Shown: positions 26,726-36,850, counted from the first letter of the stretch. The stretch is DNA of 64,000 bases from Pedobacter sp. Leaf170 (GCF_920984665.1 NZ_CAKLBP010000001.1:462858-526857); one strand, 5' to 3'. A program made the numbers and translations. Notes: generated from the letters alone by a model not told the origin.

Positions 26726-27023
26726 ATGCGTTATGGTTTTTTCTTTAATAGATGTAGAAGCCAGGCCACCTAAACCCAATTGAAGCGGCATCTTTTTGTT
26801 GTGAACGTGGGCTTAACTGATGGGCAACAAAAAATATAGCGGAAATTGGGACTGCTTAAACAAAGTAGTGTTGAACTTACTTTTCCAAACAAAAACAAGA
26901 CAAATTTTCATGCTAAATTACACATAATCAGCAATTTAGACAGTAACATATAATTTGTACCGACAAAATTTCCGATTTAATAAGCAAAGTTGCTGTGGCA
27001 TTTGTTTTGATTAAAACGGTTAT

Positions 27024-29621
27024 ATGAACTTCAACAATTATACAATAAAAGCCCAGGAAGCAATTCAACAGGCTTCTGAAATAGCCCAGGGCAACCAGCA
27101 ACAGGCTATTGAAACGGCACACCTTTTAAAAGGTTTGCTTACTGTTGATGAAAACGTGGTTTCTTATGTTTTAAAGAAATTAAACGTAAATCTTAGTGTT
27201 TTAAATCAAAACTTAGATGCAGAAATTTCGAGGTTTCCAAAAGTGAGTGGAAGCAACGTTTACCTGTCATCAAATACAAATAATGTTTTACAAAAAGCGC
27301 AATCATTTTTAAAAGAATTTAAAGATGAATTTGTTTCTGTAGAACATCTTTTACTTGGCATATTAGCCGTTAATGATAGCACAGCTAAATTGCTAAAAGA
27401 GCAAGGTGTAAACGAAAAAGACTTAAAAAAAGCAATTACAGAGTTGCGTGGCGACAATCGCGTAACCGACCAAAATGCGGAGGCTACTTACCAGGCTTTA
27501 GGGAAATATGCCCGTAATTTAAACGAATATGCAGAAAGCGGAAAGTTAGATCCGGTTATTGGTCGCGATGAGGAAATACGCAGAGTAATCCAGATTTTAT
27601 CTCGCAGAACGAAAAATAACCCTATTTTAATTGGTGAACCCGGCGTTGGTAAAACGGCAATTGCCGAAGGTATTGCTTTTAGAATTATTAAAGGCGATGT
27701 GCCCGAAAACCTGAAAAGCAAAACCGTTTACTCGTTAGATATGGGTGCTTTAATTGCCGGCGCTAAATACAAAGGTGAATTTGAGGAGCGTTTAAAAGCG
27801 GTAGTTAAAGAGGTTACGCAGAGCGATGGTGACATCATTTTATTTATTGATGAGATACATACTTTGGTTGGCGCCGGTGGCGGAGAAGGCGCAATGGATG
27901 CCGCAAATATACTTAAACCGGCTTTAGCTCGTGGCGAATTACGTGCTATTGGGGCAACTACTTTAGATGAATATCAAAAATATCTGGAAAAAGATAAAGC
28001 GCTTGAACGTCGTTTTCAGAAAGTGATGGTTGAAGAGCCGGATACGCAGGATGCAATTTCGATTTTGCGTGGCTTAAAAGAACGTTACGAAACCCACCAC
28101 AAAGTGAGGATTAAAGATGAGGCCATTATTGCTGCTGTAGAAATGAGTCAGCGGTATATTGCCGACCGCTTTTTACCAGATAAAGCTATTGATTTGATGG
28201 ATGAGGCGGCTTCGAAACTTCGCCTGGAAATGGATAGCGTACCTGAAAACGTTGATGCTCTGGACCGCGAAATTATGCGTATGGAAATTGAGCGTGAAGC
28301 CATTAAGCGTGAAAAAGATGATAAAAAGGTTAAAGAACTTACAGAAGATATTGCAAATTTATCCGCAGAGCGGGATGAATTAAAAGCAAAGTGGCAAGGT
28401 GAAAAAAATCTGGTTGATAATATTAACAATCAGGTTGAGCTTATTGAGCAATATAAACTGGAAGCCGAACAAGCCGAACGTGCCGGAGATTATGGAAAAG
28501 TAGCAGAAATTCGCTATGGTAAAATTAAGGAGGCACAAGATACCTTTGAAAAGCTTAAAGCAGATTTAGAAAGCCAGCAGAGCGATAGCCGAATGCTTAA
28601 AGAAGAAGTTACAGCTGATGATATTGCTGGCGTAGTTGGCCGCTGGACAGGTATTCCGGTTACAAAACTAATTGCCAGTGAACGCGAAAAATTACTGAAT
28701 CTTGAGGCTGAATTGCACCAACGTGTTGCCGGACAAGATGAAGCAATTGAAGCGATTTCTGACGCGATACGACGCTCTCGTGCAGGTTTACAAGATAAAC
28801 GCAAACCAATTGGCTCTTTTATTTTTTTGGGTACAACAGGTGTTGGTAAAACAGAATTGGCAAAAGCATTGGCAGAGTTTTTATTTAATGATGAAAATGC
28901 GCTAACCCGCATTGATATGAGTGAGTATCAGGAGCGCCACGCTGTTTCGAGGTTAATTGGTGCGCCTCCGGGCTATGTGGGTTACGATGAAGGTGGGCAA
29001 TTAACGGAAGCTGTTAGACGTAAACCTTATTCTGTTGTTTTATTGGATGAGATTGAAAAAGCGCATCCGGATGTATTTAACATTTTACTACAGGTTTTGG
29101 ATGATGGCCGTTTAACGGATAACAAGGGCAGAACGGTAAATTTCAAAAATACCATCATCATCATGACTTCAAACATCGGAGCACACTTGATTCAGGATAA
29201 CTTTAAAAACCTGGATGATGAAAACCGCGATGAAGTTATAGCAAAAACTAAAAATGAATTGTTTGAGGTTTTGAAACAAACGATTCGGCCGGAGTTTTTA
29301 AATAGAATTGATGAACTGATAATGTTTACCCCATTAAATCGAAGCGAAATTAGAAATATTGTTTCACTGCAATTTAAACATGTTCAGCAAACTTTAGCCG
29401 AAATGGGCATAGAAATGGATGCCTCGGCAGATGCTTTAGATTGGTTAGCACAATTAGGTTACGACCCTCAGTTTGGTGCAAGACCGCTTAAACGAGTAAT
29501 ACAGAAGCGAATTTTGAACGAACTTTCTAAAGAAATATTAGCTGGAAAAGTTGATAAGGATAGCAAAATCAAACTCGATATGTTTGACCACAATTTTGTA
29601 TTCTTGAATCAGAAGGCATAA
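27024..29621 (+). CDS. clpB: ATP-dependent chaperone ClpB
   Basis: An 865-residue ClpB disaggregase, full length. The order is an N domain (residues 1-145), NBD1 with Walker A GEPGVGKT (204-211), a coiled-coil middle domain (about 410-525, rich in E and K), and NBD2 with Walker A GTTGVGKT (603-610), followed by the D2 small domain. It works with DnaK to pull apart protein aggregates after heat stress. It is monocistronic and is followed by a strong terminator. The ATG gives the usual MNFNNYTIKAQEAI start. Confidence 0.97.
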   Translation: MNFNNYTIKAQEAIQQASEIAQGNQQQAIETAHLLKGLLTVDENVVSYVLKKLNVNLSVLNQNLDAEISRFPKVSGSNVYLSSNTNNVLQKAQSFLKEFKDEFVSVEHLLLGILAVNDSTAKLLKEQGVNEKDLKKAITELRGDNRVTDQNAEATYQALGKYARNLNEYAESGKLDPVIGRDEEIRRVIQILSRRTKNNPILIGEPGVGKTAIAEGIAFRIIKGDVPENLKSKTVYSLDMGALIAGAKYKGEFEERLKAVVKEVTQSDGDIILFIDEIHTLVGAGGGEGAMDAANILKPALARGELRAIGATTLDEYQKYLEKDKALERRFQKVMVEEPDTQDAISILRGLKERYETHHKVRIKDEAIIAAVEMSQRYIADRFLPDKAIDLMDEAASKLRLEMDSVPENVDALDREIMRMEIEREAIKREKDDKKVKELTEDIANLSAERDELKAKWQGEKNLVDNINNQVELIEQYKLEAEQAERAGDYGKVAEIRYGKIKEAQDTFEKLKADLESQQSDSRMLKEEVTADDIAGVVGRWTGIPVTKLIASEREKLLNLEAELHQRVAGQDEAIEAISDAIRRSRAGLQDKRKPIGSFIFLGTTGVGKTELAKALAEFLFNDENALTRIDMSEYQERHAVSRLIGAPPGYVGYDEGGQLTEAVRRKPYSVVLLDEIEKAHPDVFNILLQVLDDGRLTDNKGRTVNFKNTIIIMTSNIGAHLIQDNFKNLDDENRDEVIAKTKNELFEVLKQTIRPEFLNRIDELIMFTPLNRSEIRNIVSLQFKHVQQTLAEMGIEMDASADALDWLAQLGYDPQFGARPLKRVIQKRILNELSKEILAGKVDKDSKIKLDMFDHNFVFLNQKA

Positions 29622-29642
29622 TTAAAAATAAATTATAATTGT

Positions 29643-29675
29643 AAAGAGGCTGTTAATTAACAGCCTCTTTTTTTT
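29643..29675 (+). terminator. intrinsic terminator of clpB
   Basis: A 12-bp stem, AAAGAGGCTGTT (29643-29654) and AACAGCCTCTTT (29659-29670), 4-nt loop, followed by a run of T. Confidence 0.93.
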
Positions 29676-29779
29676 GATGATATATGTCTCGTCATCTCAT
29701 GTGAAAAAATATTTAATTCGCTTCTTTAACAGAATCTTTTAATCAAAACCAGTTACAACCATAAGTTGTAAGAAATTGT

Positions 29780-29787
29780 TAGCTTTG
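29780..29787 (+). promoter_or_regulatory. -7 promoter box before secreted protein gene
   Basis: TAGCTTTG matches the Bacteroidota -7 element TAnnTTTG, 17 nt before the ATG at 29805. No good -33 TTTG is seen at the right distance. Confidence 0.35.
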
Positions 29788-29804
29788 CGGCTTAAATATT
29801 TATC

Positions 29805-30329
29805 ATGAAAAAAATGAAAAAGATTATTACAAGTTTATTTTTATTGGTACTGGGTTATACGCAAGTAAATGCACAGATTGATGCATACACAGGTAAAGAC
29901 GATTTAAGATATCAGATTGGTGCGAGCTTCCAAAAATGGGGAACCGGAATTGTTACCTCTTTAGATTATGGTTTAGGGCCAAGTTTTTCTATCGGGGCAC
30001 AAGCTGGTTATATTTTAGGTGTTAAAAAGTTTGTTGGTATTGATAAACCTGGTTTTGGCGATAGATTTGATTTGAAAGCAAGATTTAATGCAAATTTAGG
30101 TAGTGTAATTGGCTTACCAGCAAATGTAGATGTTTATCCTGGTTTAAACCTTGGTTTAAAAAACTTTGGCGGTCATGTTGGCGGTAGAGTATTTTTTTCT
30201 AAAGGTTTTGGCCTTTTTGCCGAAGCTCAATTTCCAATTGCAAAATATAATGCCGATGCCATTGGTTACGAAAGATTGAACAACCAATTTACGGTAAACG
30301 CCGGTGTAGCTTTCGATTTAGGTAAATAA
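29805..30329 (+). CDS. secreted beta-barrel-like protein
   Basis: A 174-residue protein with a cleavable signal peptide (MKKMKKIITSLFLL, cleavage after VNA at about residue 23). The mature part is rich in Gly and alternating hydrophobic/polar strands and ends in a strand finishing with FDLGK, as expected for a small beta-barrel facing the outer membrane. It resembles the Bacteroidota DUF6646-type proteins, but I am not certain of the family. It is transcribed alone. Confidence 0.65.
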   Translation: MKKMKKIITSLFLLVLGYTQVNAQIDAYTGKDDLRYQIGASFQKWGTGIVTSLDYGLGPSFSIGAQAGYILGVKKFVGIDKPGFGDRFDLKARFNANLGSVIGLPANVDVYPGLNLGLKNFGGHVGGRVFFSKGFGLFAEAQFPIAKYNADAIGYERLNNQFTVNAGVAFDLGK

Positions 30330-30352
30330 CCATTAAAAATCATCCCTATTTA

Positions 30353-31552
30353 TTATTTCTTCGTTTCTATATTTGGAAGAAAGCCTGTTAATAAACCAAT
30401 TAACGGCAAAAATGCACAAATATTAAAAACGTATTCGATGCTTGTTCTATCGGCCAATTTACCCAATAAGGCCGAACCTATACCACCCATCCCAAAGGCG
30501 AAACCGAAAAATAAGCCTGCAACCAAACCTACCTTTCCGGGAATTAATTCTTGAGCATAAACTAAAATTGCAGAGAAAGCTGAGGCTAAAATCATCCCGA
30601 TAGGAACAATTAAAACACCAACCCAAAATAAATTTGCATGAGGCAATAAAAGCGTAAATGGCGCCGTACCTAATATTGATGCCCATATTACGTATTTCCT
30701 TCCTATTTTATCCCCTATTGGCCCGCCCAACAAAGAACCTGCTGCCACAGAAAATAAAAATATGAACAAATAAAGTTGCGAGGTTTTAACCGATACATCA
30801 AACTTATCTATCAAATAGAAAGTAAAATAGTTAGTTAAACTGGCCATGTAAAAGTATTTCGAGAAGATTAAAAACAACAAAATACTCACAGAAAAAATAA
30901 TTTTTTTCCTCGAAAACTGATTTACAACCGTTTGGATGGTGGATTTTTTACTTCGTGATAAAACAAAACCTTTGTACCAATTACCAACGTAGGTTAAAAT
31001 TACAATCGCTAAAAAAGCAATTGCCGAGAACCAGATAATGCTCATTTGTCCGTGCGGTACAATTATCCAGGCGGCCAACAAAGGCCCAAGCGAGCTACCG
31101 GCATTGCCACCCAATTGGAAAACAGACTGCGCTAAACCTCTTTTTCCGCCAGATGCGGCTTGTGCCATTCGGGAAGCTTCGGGATGGAAAATAGAGGAAC
31201 CGATACCGATAAACGAAACCGAAATCAGCATCGTGTAAAAATGCGTAGACTGAGATAAGGTAACTAAACCAATTAGGGTGAAACCCATACCAGTAGCCAA
31301 TGAATATGGTTGCGGCTTTTTGTCGGTATATAAACCAACAAAAGGCTGTAATAGCGATGCTGCTAATTGAAACGTTAACGTAATTAATCCAATCTGCGAA
31401 AAACTTAAGTGATAGTTCGTTTTTATTACAGGATAAATTGCTGGAATTAAAGATTGTATAGTATCATTTAGTAGATGCGAAAAGCTTAAGGCAAAAAGAA
31501 TTGGGAAAACTGTTTTTTCTATACTTGTTTTTGTGGGGGATGAATCTATCAT
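30353..31552 (-). CDS. MFS transporter, fosmidomycin-resistance (Fsr) type
   Basis: A 399-residue major-facilitator protein with about 12 membrane helices. The segment with FSHLLNDTIQSLIPAIYP in helix 1, GIGSSIFHPEASRMA around residue 115 and QLGGNAGSSLGPLLA after it is typical of the Fsr subfamily, which exports fosmidomycin and related compounds. The reading frame can be extended to a TTG at 31582, but the ATG at 31552 (MIDSSPTK) is the better start. The actual substrate is unknown. It converges on the beta-barrel gene, with only 23 nt between stops. Confidence 0.88.
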   Translation of the reverse strand: MIDSSPTKTSIEKTVFPILFALSFSHLLNDTIQSLIPAIYPVIKTNYHLSFSQIGLITLTFQLAASLLQPFVGLYTDKKPQPYSLATGMGFTLIGLVTLSQSTHFYTMLISVSFIGIGSSIFHPEASRMAQAASGGKRGLAQSVFQLGGNAGSSLGPLLAAWIIVPHGQMSIIWFSAIAFLAIVILTYVGNWYKGFVLSRSKKSTIQTVVNQFSRKKIIFSVSILLFLIFSKYFYMASLTNYFTFYLIDKFDVSVKTSQLYLFIFLFSVAAGSLLGGPIGDKIGRKYVIWASILGTAPFTLLLPHANLFWVGVLIVPIGMILASAFSAILVYAQELIPGKVGLVAGLFFGFAFGMGGIGSALLGKLADRTSIEYVFNICAFLPLIGLLTGFLPNIETKK

Positions 31553-31643
31553 AAAATGAGCGGTTATTGCAAATATAGGCAATTACGCTTTTTAGTTGTT
31601 AGATTGCAATAAACTTTTAATTGCTTTATTTAGTTTAAGAAAT

Positions 31644-32201
31644 ATGGAAAAGAAAAGAAAAATTGTTGGCTTATGTGGTAGCCTTAGGAAAGATTCATAC
31701 AATGCAAAGCTATTAAAAGAAGCTGGCAGTTTTATTCCTGAAGATATTGATTTTGAAATTGTAGGTTTTAATGATGTTCCGGTTTATAACGGAGATATTG
31801 ATATTCCTGAAGTTGCCGAGCGACCAGAATCGGTTAATAAGTTTAGAGATGCACTTGCCACTGCTGATGCTTTTATAATTTCCTCGCCAGAGTATAACTT
31901 CTCTATTCCCGGAGGATTAAAAAATGCTATAGATTGGGCCAGCCGAGGAAAAGATGCTCCTTTGATGCATAAACCTGTAGCCTTAATTGGAGCAACGCAA
32001 GGCATGTGGGGAACAGTTAGAATGCAAACTGCTTTCTTACCGGTTTTTACTTTTTTAAACATGAACCCGGTTTTACAGCCAGAGGTTTTGATTGCCCAAG
32101 CTCAAAATAAATTTGATGAAAACGGAAACCTTACGGATGAGAAAACGTTAAGTCTTATCAAAAGAAAAGTTGAAAATTTAATTTCAGCCTCTAAAGTGTA
32201 A
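31644..32201 (+). CDS. NADPH-dependent FMN reductase
   Basis: A flavodoxin-fold reductase of 185 residues. The FMN phosphate loop CGSLRKDSYNAKLLK sits at the N-terminus, and SPEYNFSIPGGLKNAIDW is the second flavin-contacting segment of the NADPH-dependent FMN/quinone reductase family. The frame could be extended to a non-ATG codon at 31596, but the ATG at 31644 puts the first strand right at the start, as in the family. Probable role: reduction of flavins, quinones or xenobiotics in the cytoplasm. Confidence 0.88.
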   Translation: MEKKRKIVGLCGSLRKDSYNAKLLKEAGSFIPEDIDFEIVGFNDVPVYNGDIDIPEVAERPESVNKFRDALATADAFIISSPEYNFSIPGGLKNAIDWASRGKDAPLMHKPVALIGATQGMWGTVRMQTAFLPVFTFLNMNPVLQPEVLIAQAQNKFDENGNLTDEKTLSLIKRKVENLISASKV

Positions 32202-32239
32202 TTAGCTATCCCAAAAAAACCTGCCACAATAGACCTGTA

Positions 32240-32274
32240 ACAATCTGACATTTATACAAAAAAAGTCAGATTGT
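32240..32274. repeat. hairpin downstream of FMN reductase
   Basis: 10-bp arms ACAATCTGAC (32240-32249) and GTCAGATTGT (32265-32274). No T-run follows, so terminator activity is uncertain. It lies 11 bp before the long palindrome. Confidence 0.6.
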
Positions 32275-32284
32275 CAATAGCTGT

Positions 32285-32324
32285 CATGACCGAAAATTAA
32301 TCAATTGATTAATTTTCGGTCATG
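32285..32324. repeat. perfect 40-bp palindrome
   Basis: A self-complementary sequence of 20 + 20 bp without a spacer, centred at 32304/32305; the left half is CATGACCGAAAATTAATCAA. It could form a cruciform, bind a dimeric protein, or be a terminator-like element lacking a T-run. The remaining about 185 bp to the next ATG are AT-rich without other clear signals. Confidence 0.9.
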
Positions 32325-32509
32325 CTAAAATAATATTGATTTTATATCAAATTTATATCTGTTTACTAATAAGCATGTTAGCTATAACCTGATTTTTTAA
32401 TGACTTTAAGCAACAATTTTGGCACAAGTGTTGACTTTTAGCCAAATATAGTCAGAAATTAAAAAAGTAAAAATATGGCTATTTTTTAAACAAATAAATA
32501 ACAAAAAAG

Positions 32510-33112
32510 ATGAAAAAACTATTATTATCATTAGTAGCAGTTGCAGGTTTAGTGTACAGTGCTAATGCACAAACAGAAAAAGGTAAAGTAATTTTAGGCG
32601 GTAGTGTTGGTTTCAACTCAACTAAAGTAGAAGGTGCTGCAAAATCAGACGTTAGTTTTAATATTATACCAAGTATTGGTTATTTTGTAGATAACAATTT
32701 CGCAATCGGTACAGGTGTAGGTTATCAATCAAATAAAGAAGTTAGCCGCTTATCGCAAAATGAAGCGTTTGTAGTTGCTCCTTTCGGTCGCTATTATGTT
32801 GGTTTATCAGATCAGTTTAAATTTTTCGGACAATTATCTGTGCCAATGGCTTTCGGTTCAAACAAAGTTGTAGCTGCAAATGGCGATACGGGTGCTAAAG
32901 TTGCCTCAACCACATCAATCGGTGTAAACGTTGCACCAGGTTTTGCGTTTTTCCCAACTAAAAGAATCGGTATCGAAGTTTCAGTTAATGGTTTAGGTTA
33001 CCAAAATTTCCAGGCTAAAAATGAAGCGAGCGGTGCTAAAGTAACTACAAACTCTTTTGGTTTAGAAGCTGATACATTTGCGCCTAAATTAGGTGTAATG
33101 TTCCACTTTTAG
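32510..33112 (+). CDS. outer-membrane beta-barrel protein
   Basis: A 200-residue protein with a clear signal peptide (KLLLSLVAVAGLVYSANA, cleavage before QTEKG). The mature part alternates short amphipathic strands (GKVILGGSVGFNSTKV, FNIIPSIGYFVDNNFAIGTG) and ends in a terminal strand APKLGVMFHF with the C-terminal Phe typical of outer-membrane barrels. This fits the small OmpX/OmpA-like 8-strand porin-family proteins of Bacteroidota. It is alone in its transcript and followed by a terminator. Confidence 0.85.
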   Translation: MKKLLLSLVAVAGLVYSANAQTEKGKVILGGSVGFNSTKVEGAAKSDVSFNIIPSIGYFVDNNFAIGTGVGYQSNKEVSRLSQNEAFVVAPFGRYYVGLSDQFKFFGQLSVPMAFGSNKVVAANGDTGAKVASTTSIGVNVAPGFAFFPTKRIGIEVSVNGLGYQNFQAKNEASGAKVTTNSFGLEADTFAPKLGVMFHF

Positions 33113-33136
33113 TATTTAAAAATAAATTCAACAAAG

Positions 33137-33191
33137 AAACCACAGGTTTTCAGGTGATATAAACATCTTCGAATCTGTGGTTTTTTTTATT
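33137..33191 (+). terminator. terminator after beta-barrel gene
   Basis: Stem AAACCACAG (33137-33145) / CTGTGGTTT (33175-33183), followed by T8. The loop is long (29 nt) and may hold an inner hairpin. The rest of the 33113-33443 gap holds repeat fragments: GCCACAGATT near 33202, AAATCTGTGGCTA near 33313, and a half copy of the TTGCCACGGAAACAC unit near 33332. Confidence 0.75.
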
Positions 33192-33443
33192 TCAAAGTTA
33201 AGCCACAGATTAAAAGATTTAATTGTGCTACTATTTCTGGCTTTGTCCAAACTAATAATCATGAAAAAATATTAGCACCTTGTCATCGTTACCGGAGTCG
33301 AAGGAGCTCTGTAAATCTGTGGCTAAAATTAGTTGCCACGGAAACACAGAATACACGGAAATCAAGCTACCTCTTATAGATCTGTTCATCCTGAGCAGAG
33401 GCCAGGGAAATCTGACGATCTGTGGCTTGAAAAAAGCGAGAAA

Positions 33444-35096
33444 CTATTTCTTTTCCCTTATTGCTTTAAATTCAGAGCCTTCCTTCCATTTCGGATAATG
33501 GCTTTCATTGCTCAGCTTATAACCTAAATCAAACACCAATCTAATATCTTCCACAATACCTGATAAATCCCAGGTATTTGCATCAAAATTATCTTGCGGC
33601 GAATGGTAACGGTTTTTTGTAAAATCGGCAACTTGCTTCAAACCCCATTCCCTTCCATTTTTAATATTATCTACACCAGAACCTGTAAATAGAGATGGCA
33701 CACCAACTTTCGCCAGATTAAAGTGATCGGAACGATAATATAATCCCGATGAAGGAACCGGATCTGGTACAATTACCCGATTTTGTTTCTTTGCCGATAC
33801 TGCTGCATAATCTTCCAGTTCAGATTGACCAAAACCGTAAACCACAATATCTTTGGTTTTGCCGGCAAGCCCCATCATATCCATATTTATATTTGCAATT
33901 GTCTTATTAAGCGGAAACGTTGGGTGTTTTGCATAATATTCAGAACCTAATAAACCTTGTTCCTCTGCTGTGTAAGAAATGAAAACAATACTTCTTTCCT
34001 GAGTTTTAGGTAGTTTTTTAAATGCTGTCGCGATTTCAAATAAAGATGCCACACCGGTAGCATTATCTACAGCGCCATTATAAATAGAATCGCCCTGAAC
34101 CTTTTCGCCCACACCCAAATGATCCCAATGTGCCGAATAGATAATGGCTTCATCTTTACGCTTATTGCCCGGAATTGTCGCAATAACATTGTAGGTTACA
34201 GATTTTTTAATCTTATTTTTGACAGTTAGCGAGGTTGTAGACTTTAAATCAACGGCTTTGAAATCTTTTTTTCGGGCCATGCCCGCTAAAGTTTCGAACG
34301 ACTGTCCGCCTAAAGCAAATAATTTCCTAGCTATATCCAAACCAATCCAGCCCTCAACAACAGTTCTGTTCATACCATTATCTGGCGATTGTAGCTGAAG
34401 CTTCGATTTCGACCAGCCACTTCTAATTACTGTCCACGGGTAAGCTGCCGGCTCTGTATCATGTATAATTAAAATGCCTGCTGCACCTTGTCTGGATGCT
34501 TCCTCAAATTTATACGTCCAGCGGCCGTAATAAGTCATGTTTTTGCCTTTAAACAAAGTCGAATCTGCAAAGCCAGGGTCATTTATCAATACTACAACGG
34601 TTTTCCCTTTTACATCAAGGTTTTTATAATCATTCCATCCGTATTCTGGCGCTACAATTCCGTAGCCCGCAAATACCAAAGGCGAATTTTTTATACTAAC
34701 TTCTTCTTGTACTCTACGAGAACCTGCCACGAACTCGGTTAAGTAATTTACGGTTAGTGTTTTTCCTTCCGCCTGGAAAACCATTTTATCTTCCGGAACA
34801 GACTTTATTTCTACCATTGGCACTTCCTGAAAATAACTATCGCCATTACCGGGTTTCAATCCCAATTTTTCAAATTCACGTTTTAAATAATTAATGGTTT
34901 TCGTTTCGCCCATGGTAAAAGGCTTTCTACCTTCCAGGCTATCTGCCGCAATAACCGATAAATATTGTGTTAAAGTCGTATCGTTAATGGCTTTTATTGC
35001 TAAAGAATCTGGAGCATCTGCACTGGTTTCAGAACTTTGTTTACAAGCCGAAAAACCAATAGCCAAAGCCGAAAGGTAAATCAAGGTTTTCTTCAT
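33444..35096 (-). CDS. M28-family aminopeptidase lipoprotein with PA domain
   Basis: A 550-residue exported zinc peptidase. The signal peptide ends in a lipobox (IGFSACKQ). A PA-type inserted domain occupies about residues 115-270 (GYGIVAPEYGWNDYKNLDVK), and the M28 catalytic domain follows. Zinc-binding motifs are visible as YSAHWDHLG, GAVDNATGVASL, YTAEEQGLLGSEYYA, NINMDMMG and YRSDHFNLAKVG. Likely an envelope aminopeptidase that trims peptides during nutrient uptake. It is monocistronic. Confidence 0.92.
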   Translation of the reverse strand: MKKTLIYLSALAIGFSACKQSSETSADAPDSLAIKAINDTTLTQYLSVIAADSLEGRKPFTMGETKTINYLKREFEKLGLKPGNGDSYFQEVPMVEIKSVPEDKMVFQAEGKTLTVNYLTEFVAGSRRVQEEVSIKNSPLVFAGYGIVAPEYGWNDYKNLDVKGKTVVVLINDPGFADSTLFKGKNMTYYGRWTYKFEEASRQGAAGILIIHDTEPAAYPWTVIRSGWSKSKLQLQSPDNGMNRTVVEGWIGLDIARKLFALGGQSFETLAGMARKKDFKAVDLKSTTSLTVKNKIKKSVTYNVIATIPGNKRKDEAIIYSAHWDHLGVGEKVQGDSIYNGAVDNATGVASLFEIATAFKKLPKTQERSIVFISYTAEEQGLLGSEYYAKHPTFPLNKTIANINMDMMGLAGKTKDIVVYGFGQSELEDYAAVSAKKQNRVIVPDPVPSSGLYYRSDHFNLAKVGVPSLFTGSGVDNIKNGREWGLKQVADFTKNRYHSPQDNFDANTWDLSGIVEDIRLVFDLGYKLSNESHYPKWKEGSEFKAIREKK

Positions 35097-35458
35097 AAAA
35101 AATAATTTGAAGGTAATTTATAAAATTTTGGGCATTCTATCTTGCAAATTTGTTTTGAAGCGCATGTTCAGATGCCTTTGTCGATGGTTAGTCCTGCTAT
35201 TCATTAAAAGTCCTCTCCCGAAGAAAAATCGGGATGCGGGCTTTTCATTACTATCAGGGCTATTTAACTAAAGTTTGGTTATATTAGGAAAGGTTTTCAG
35301 GATTTATACAAAGCTGTGCAAAAGAAACTGAATACTGATGTTTCGAAAGCTTTATTATAAAATGCAATAGATGGCAGAGATTTTCAATCAGTTCAAAACA
35401 AAACTACAATGTATAAGCTGATTCTAAAAATACAGTTGTAAAAATCAAATGAATTGAT
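35097..35458. other. intergenic region, repeat fragment
   Basis: No gene. A hairpin-like fragment at about 35218-35245 (TCCCGAAGAAAAATCGGGA, then TGCGGGC) resembles the repeat at 19.6 kb. It marks the left edge of the AT-rich accessory stretch. Confidence 0.45.
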
Positions 35459-36172
35459 ATGATAGATAATTTACCTATATACATCTTTGTAGTATTCGGG
35501 CTAACTACAATCGCTACGTTACTGCTTTTTAGGTGGACAATAAGAAAATCAAATTCTGAATTGACACGAAAAAAAGCAATGCCAATTTTTATCGGCTTAT
35601 CAATTTGGTTGGCACTTCAGGCGTTTTTAACTTTAATAAATATTTATAATGCTGATACAAACACATTTCCACCAAAAATTATGTTGATAGGGATTCTGCC
35701 CACAATTTTAACTATCATTTTATTATTTGTAACAACAAAAGGAAAACAATTTATTGACAGTTTGCCACTCAAAAACATCACATACCTAAACATTGTGAGA
35801 ATACCAGTTGAAATAGTTTTGTATTGGCTTTTTATCAATAAAGCAATTCCAGAATTAATGACTTTTGAAGGCAGAAATTTTGATATTATTGCTGGTATTA
35901 CTACACCAATAGTTGCATATTTCGGCTTTGCAAAAGTAAAACTGAATAGGCGAATAATTTTATTATGGAATTTTATTTGCCTTGGCCTCCTATTAAATAT
36001 TGTTGTAAATGCACTTTTATCAGCACCCTCACCTATTCAAAAATTTGCTTTCGACCAGCCAAATATTGCAATTCTAAATTTTCCTTTTAGTTGGTTACCC
36101 ACATTCATAGTCCCAATTGTTTTATTTGGGCATTTAACATCAATCAGGCAACTTATTAGAAATGTTAAATAA
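35459..36172 (+). CDS. hypothetical multi-pass membrane protein
   Basis: A 237-residue protein with about six to seven hydrophobic segments spread over its length (for example residues 5-24, 40-58, 72-93, 110-125, 168-190 and 210-228) and few charged residues. I recognise no family. It starts with ATG at 35459, has no close neighbour in an operon, and is more AT-rich than nearby housekeeping genes. Confidence 0.7.
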   Translation: MIDNLPIYIFVVFGLTTIATLLLFRWTIRKSNSELTRKKAMPIFIGLSIWLALQAFLTLINIYNADTNTFPPKIMLIGILPTILTIILLFVTTKGKQFIDSLPLKNITYLNIVRIPVEIVLYWLFINKAIPELMTFEGRNFDIIAGITTPIVAYFGFAKVKLNRRIILLWNFICLGLLLNIVVNALLSAPSPIQKFAFDQPNIAILNFPFSWLPTFIVPIVLFGHLTSIRQLIRNVK

Positions 36173-36295
36173 GATTAATTGTATTACTCGTATTATACCA
36201 AAACCCAACAACAAAATTTGCTGCGTTCGGGGATGGAAATTGAGCCAATTGAAGTATTAAACAGCAAAAAAATATAATTCACAAAAAAACGATTA

Positions 36296-36850
36296 ATGCA
36301 GAGTAATCTCTCTAATAAATTAAAAATGTTTAGAATTTCAAAACCCATTAAGCGAATTTTAAATTTTGCTGGAGGAGTTTTTTTAGCCGGCATTCTATTA
36401 TTTTTCGCCTTTTTGAAGTATCAAAACGGTTGGCGAGATATAAATAAAGCCGATAAATACGATGGAATAATTGAAAAGAAAGGCATTACGTCCTATCTAA
36501 CATCAACTAGTGGGCGTTATAGGTCATCATTAACTAAAAAAGCCTTTTACCTAAAACTTACTGGACTTAATGAAACACTTGCAGTATACAATCCAGAACA
36601 GAACTACACATCCTTAAACACTAGCCTTTACATTGGTGATAAGATTAAAATCTTTTACAATCGTTCAAAATCCACAAATAATCTAAACCTGGAGATTTTT
36701 CAAATAGAAAAAAACAATAAATTAGTATTAAATCCTAAAGATTTTATAAAAAGAGAGCGAACGATATTTTTTCTAACACTAATTGGCGGAATTGCATTGA
36801 TGATCTTAACATATTACCAAAATAAACAATTTAACTCCAAAATTAAGTAA
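36296..36850 (+). CDS. hypothetical membrane protein, two TM helices
   Basis: A 184-residue protein with membrane segments at about residues 24-40 and 158-175 and a beta-rich domain between them that begins with YDGIIEKKGI. This topology resembles small DUF3592-like proteins, but the match is weak. A second start at Met11 is possible. Function is unknown. Confidence 0.65.
   Translation: MQSNLSNKLKMFRISKPIKRILNFAGGVFLAGILLFFAFLKYQNGWRDINKADKYDGIIEKKGITSYLTSTSGRYRSSLTKKAFYLKLTGLNETLAVYNPEQNYTSLNTSLYIGDKIKIFYNRSKSTNNLNLEIFQIEKNNKLVLNPKDFIKRERTIFFLTLIGGIALMILTYYQNKQFNSKIK

Noticed and set aside
31553..31582. upstream TTG start for the MFS transporter
   Set aside because: The ATG at 31552 gives a better N-terminus; the extension adds ten residues that are not typical of the family.
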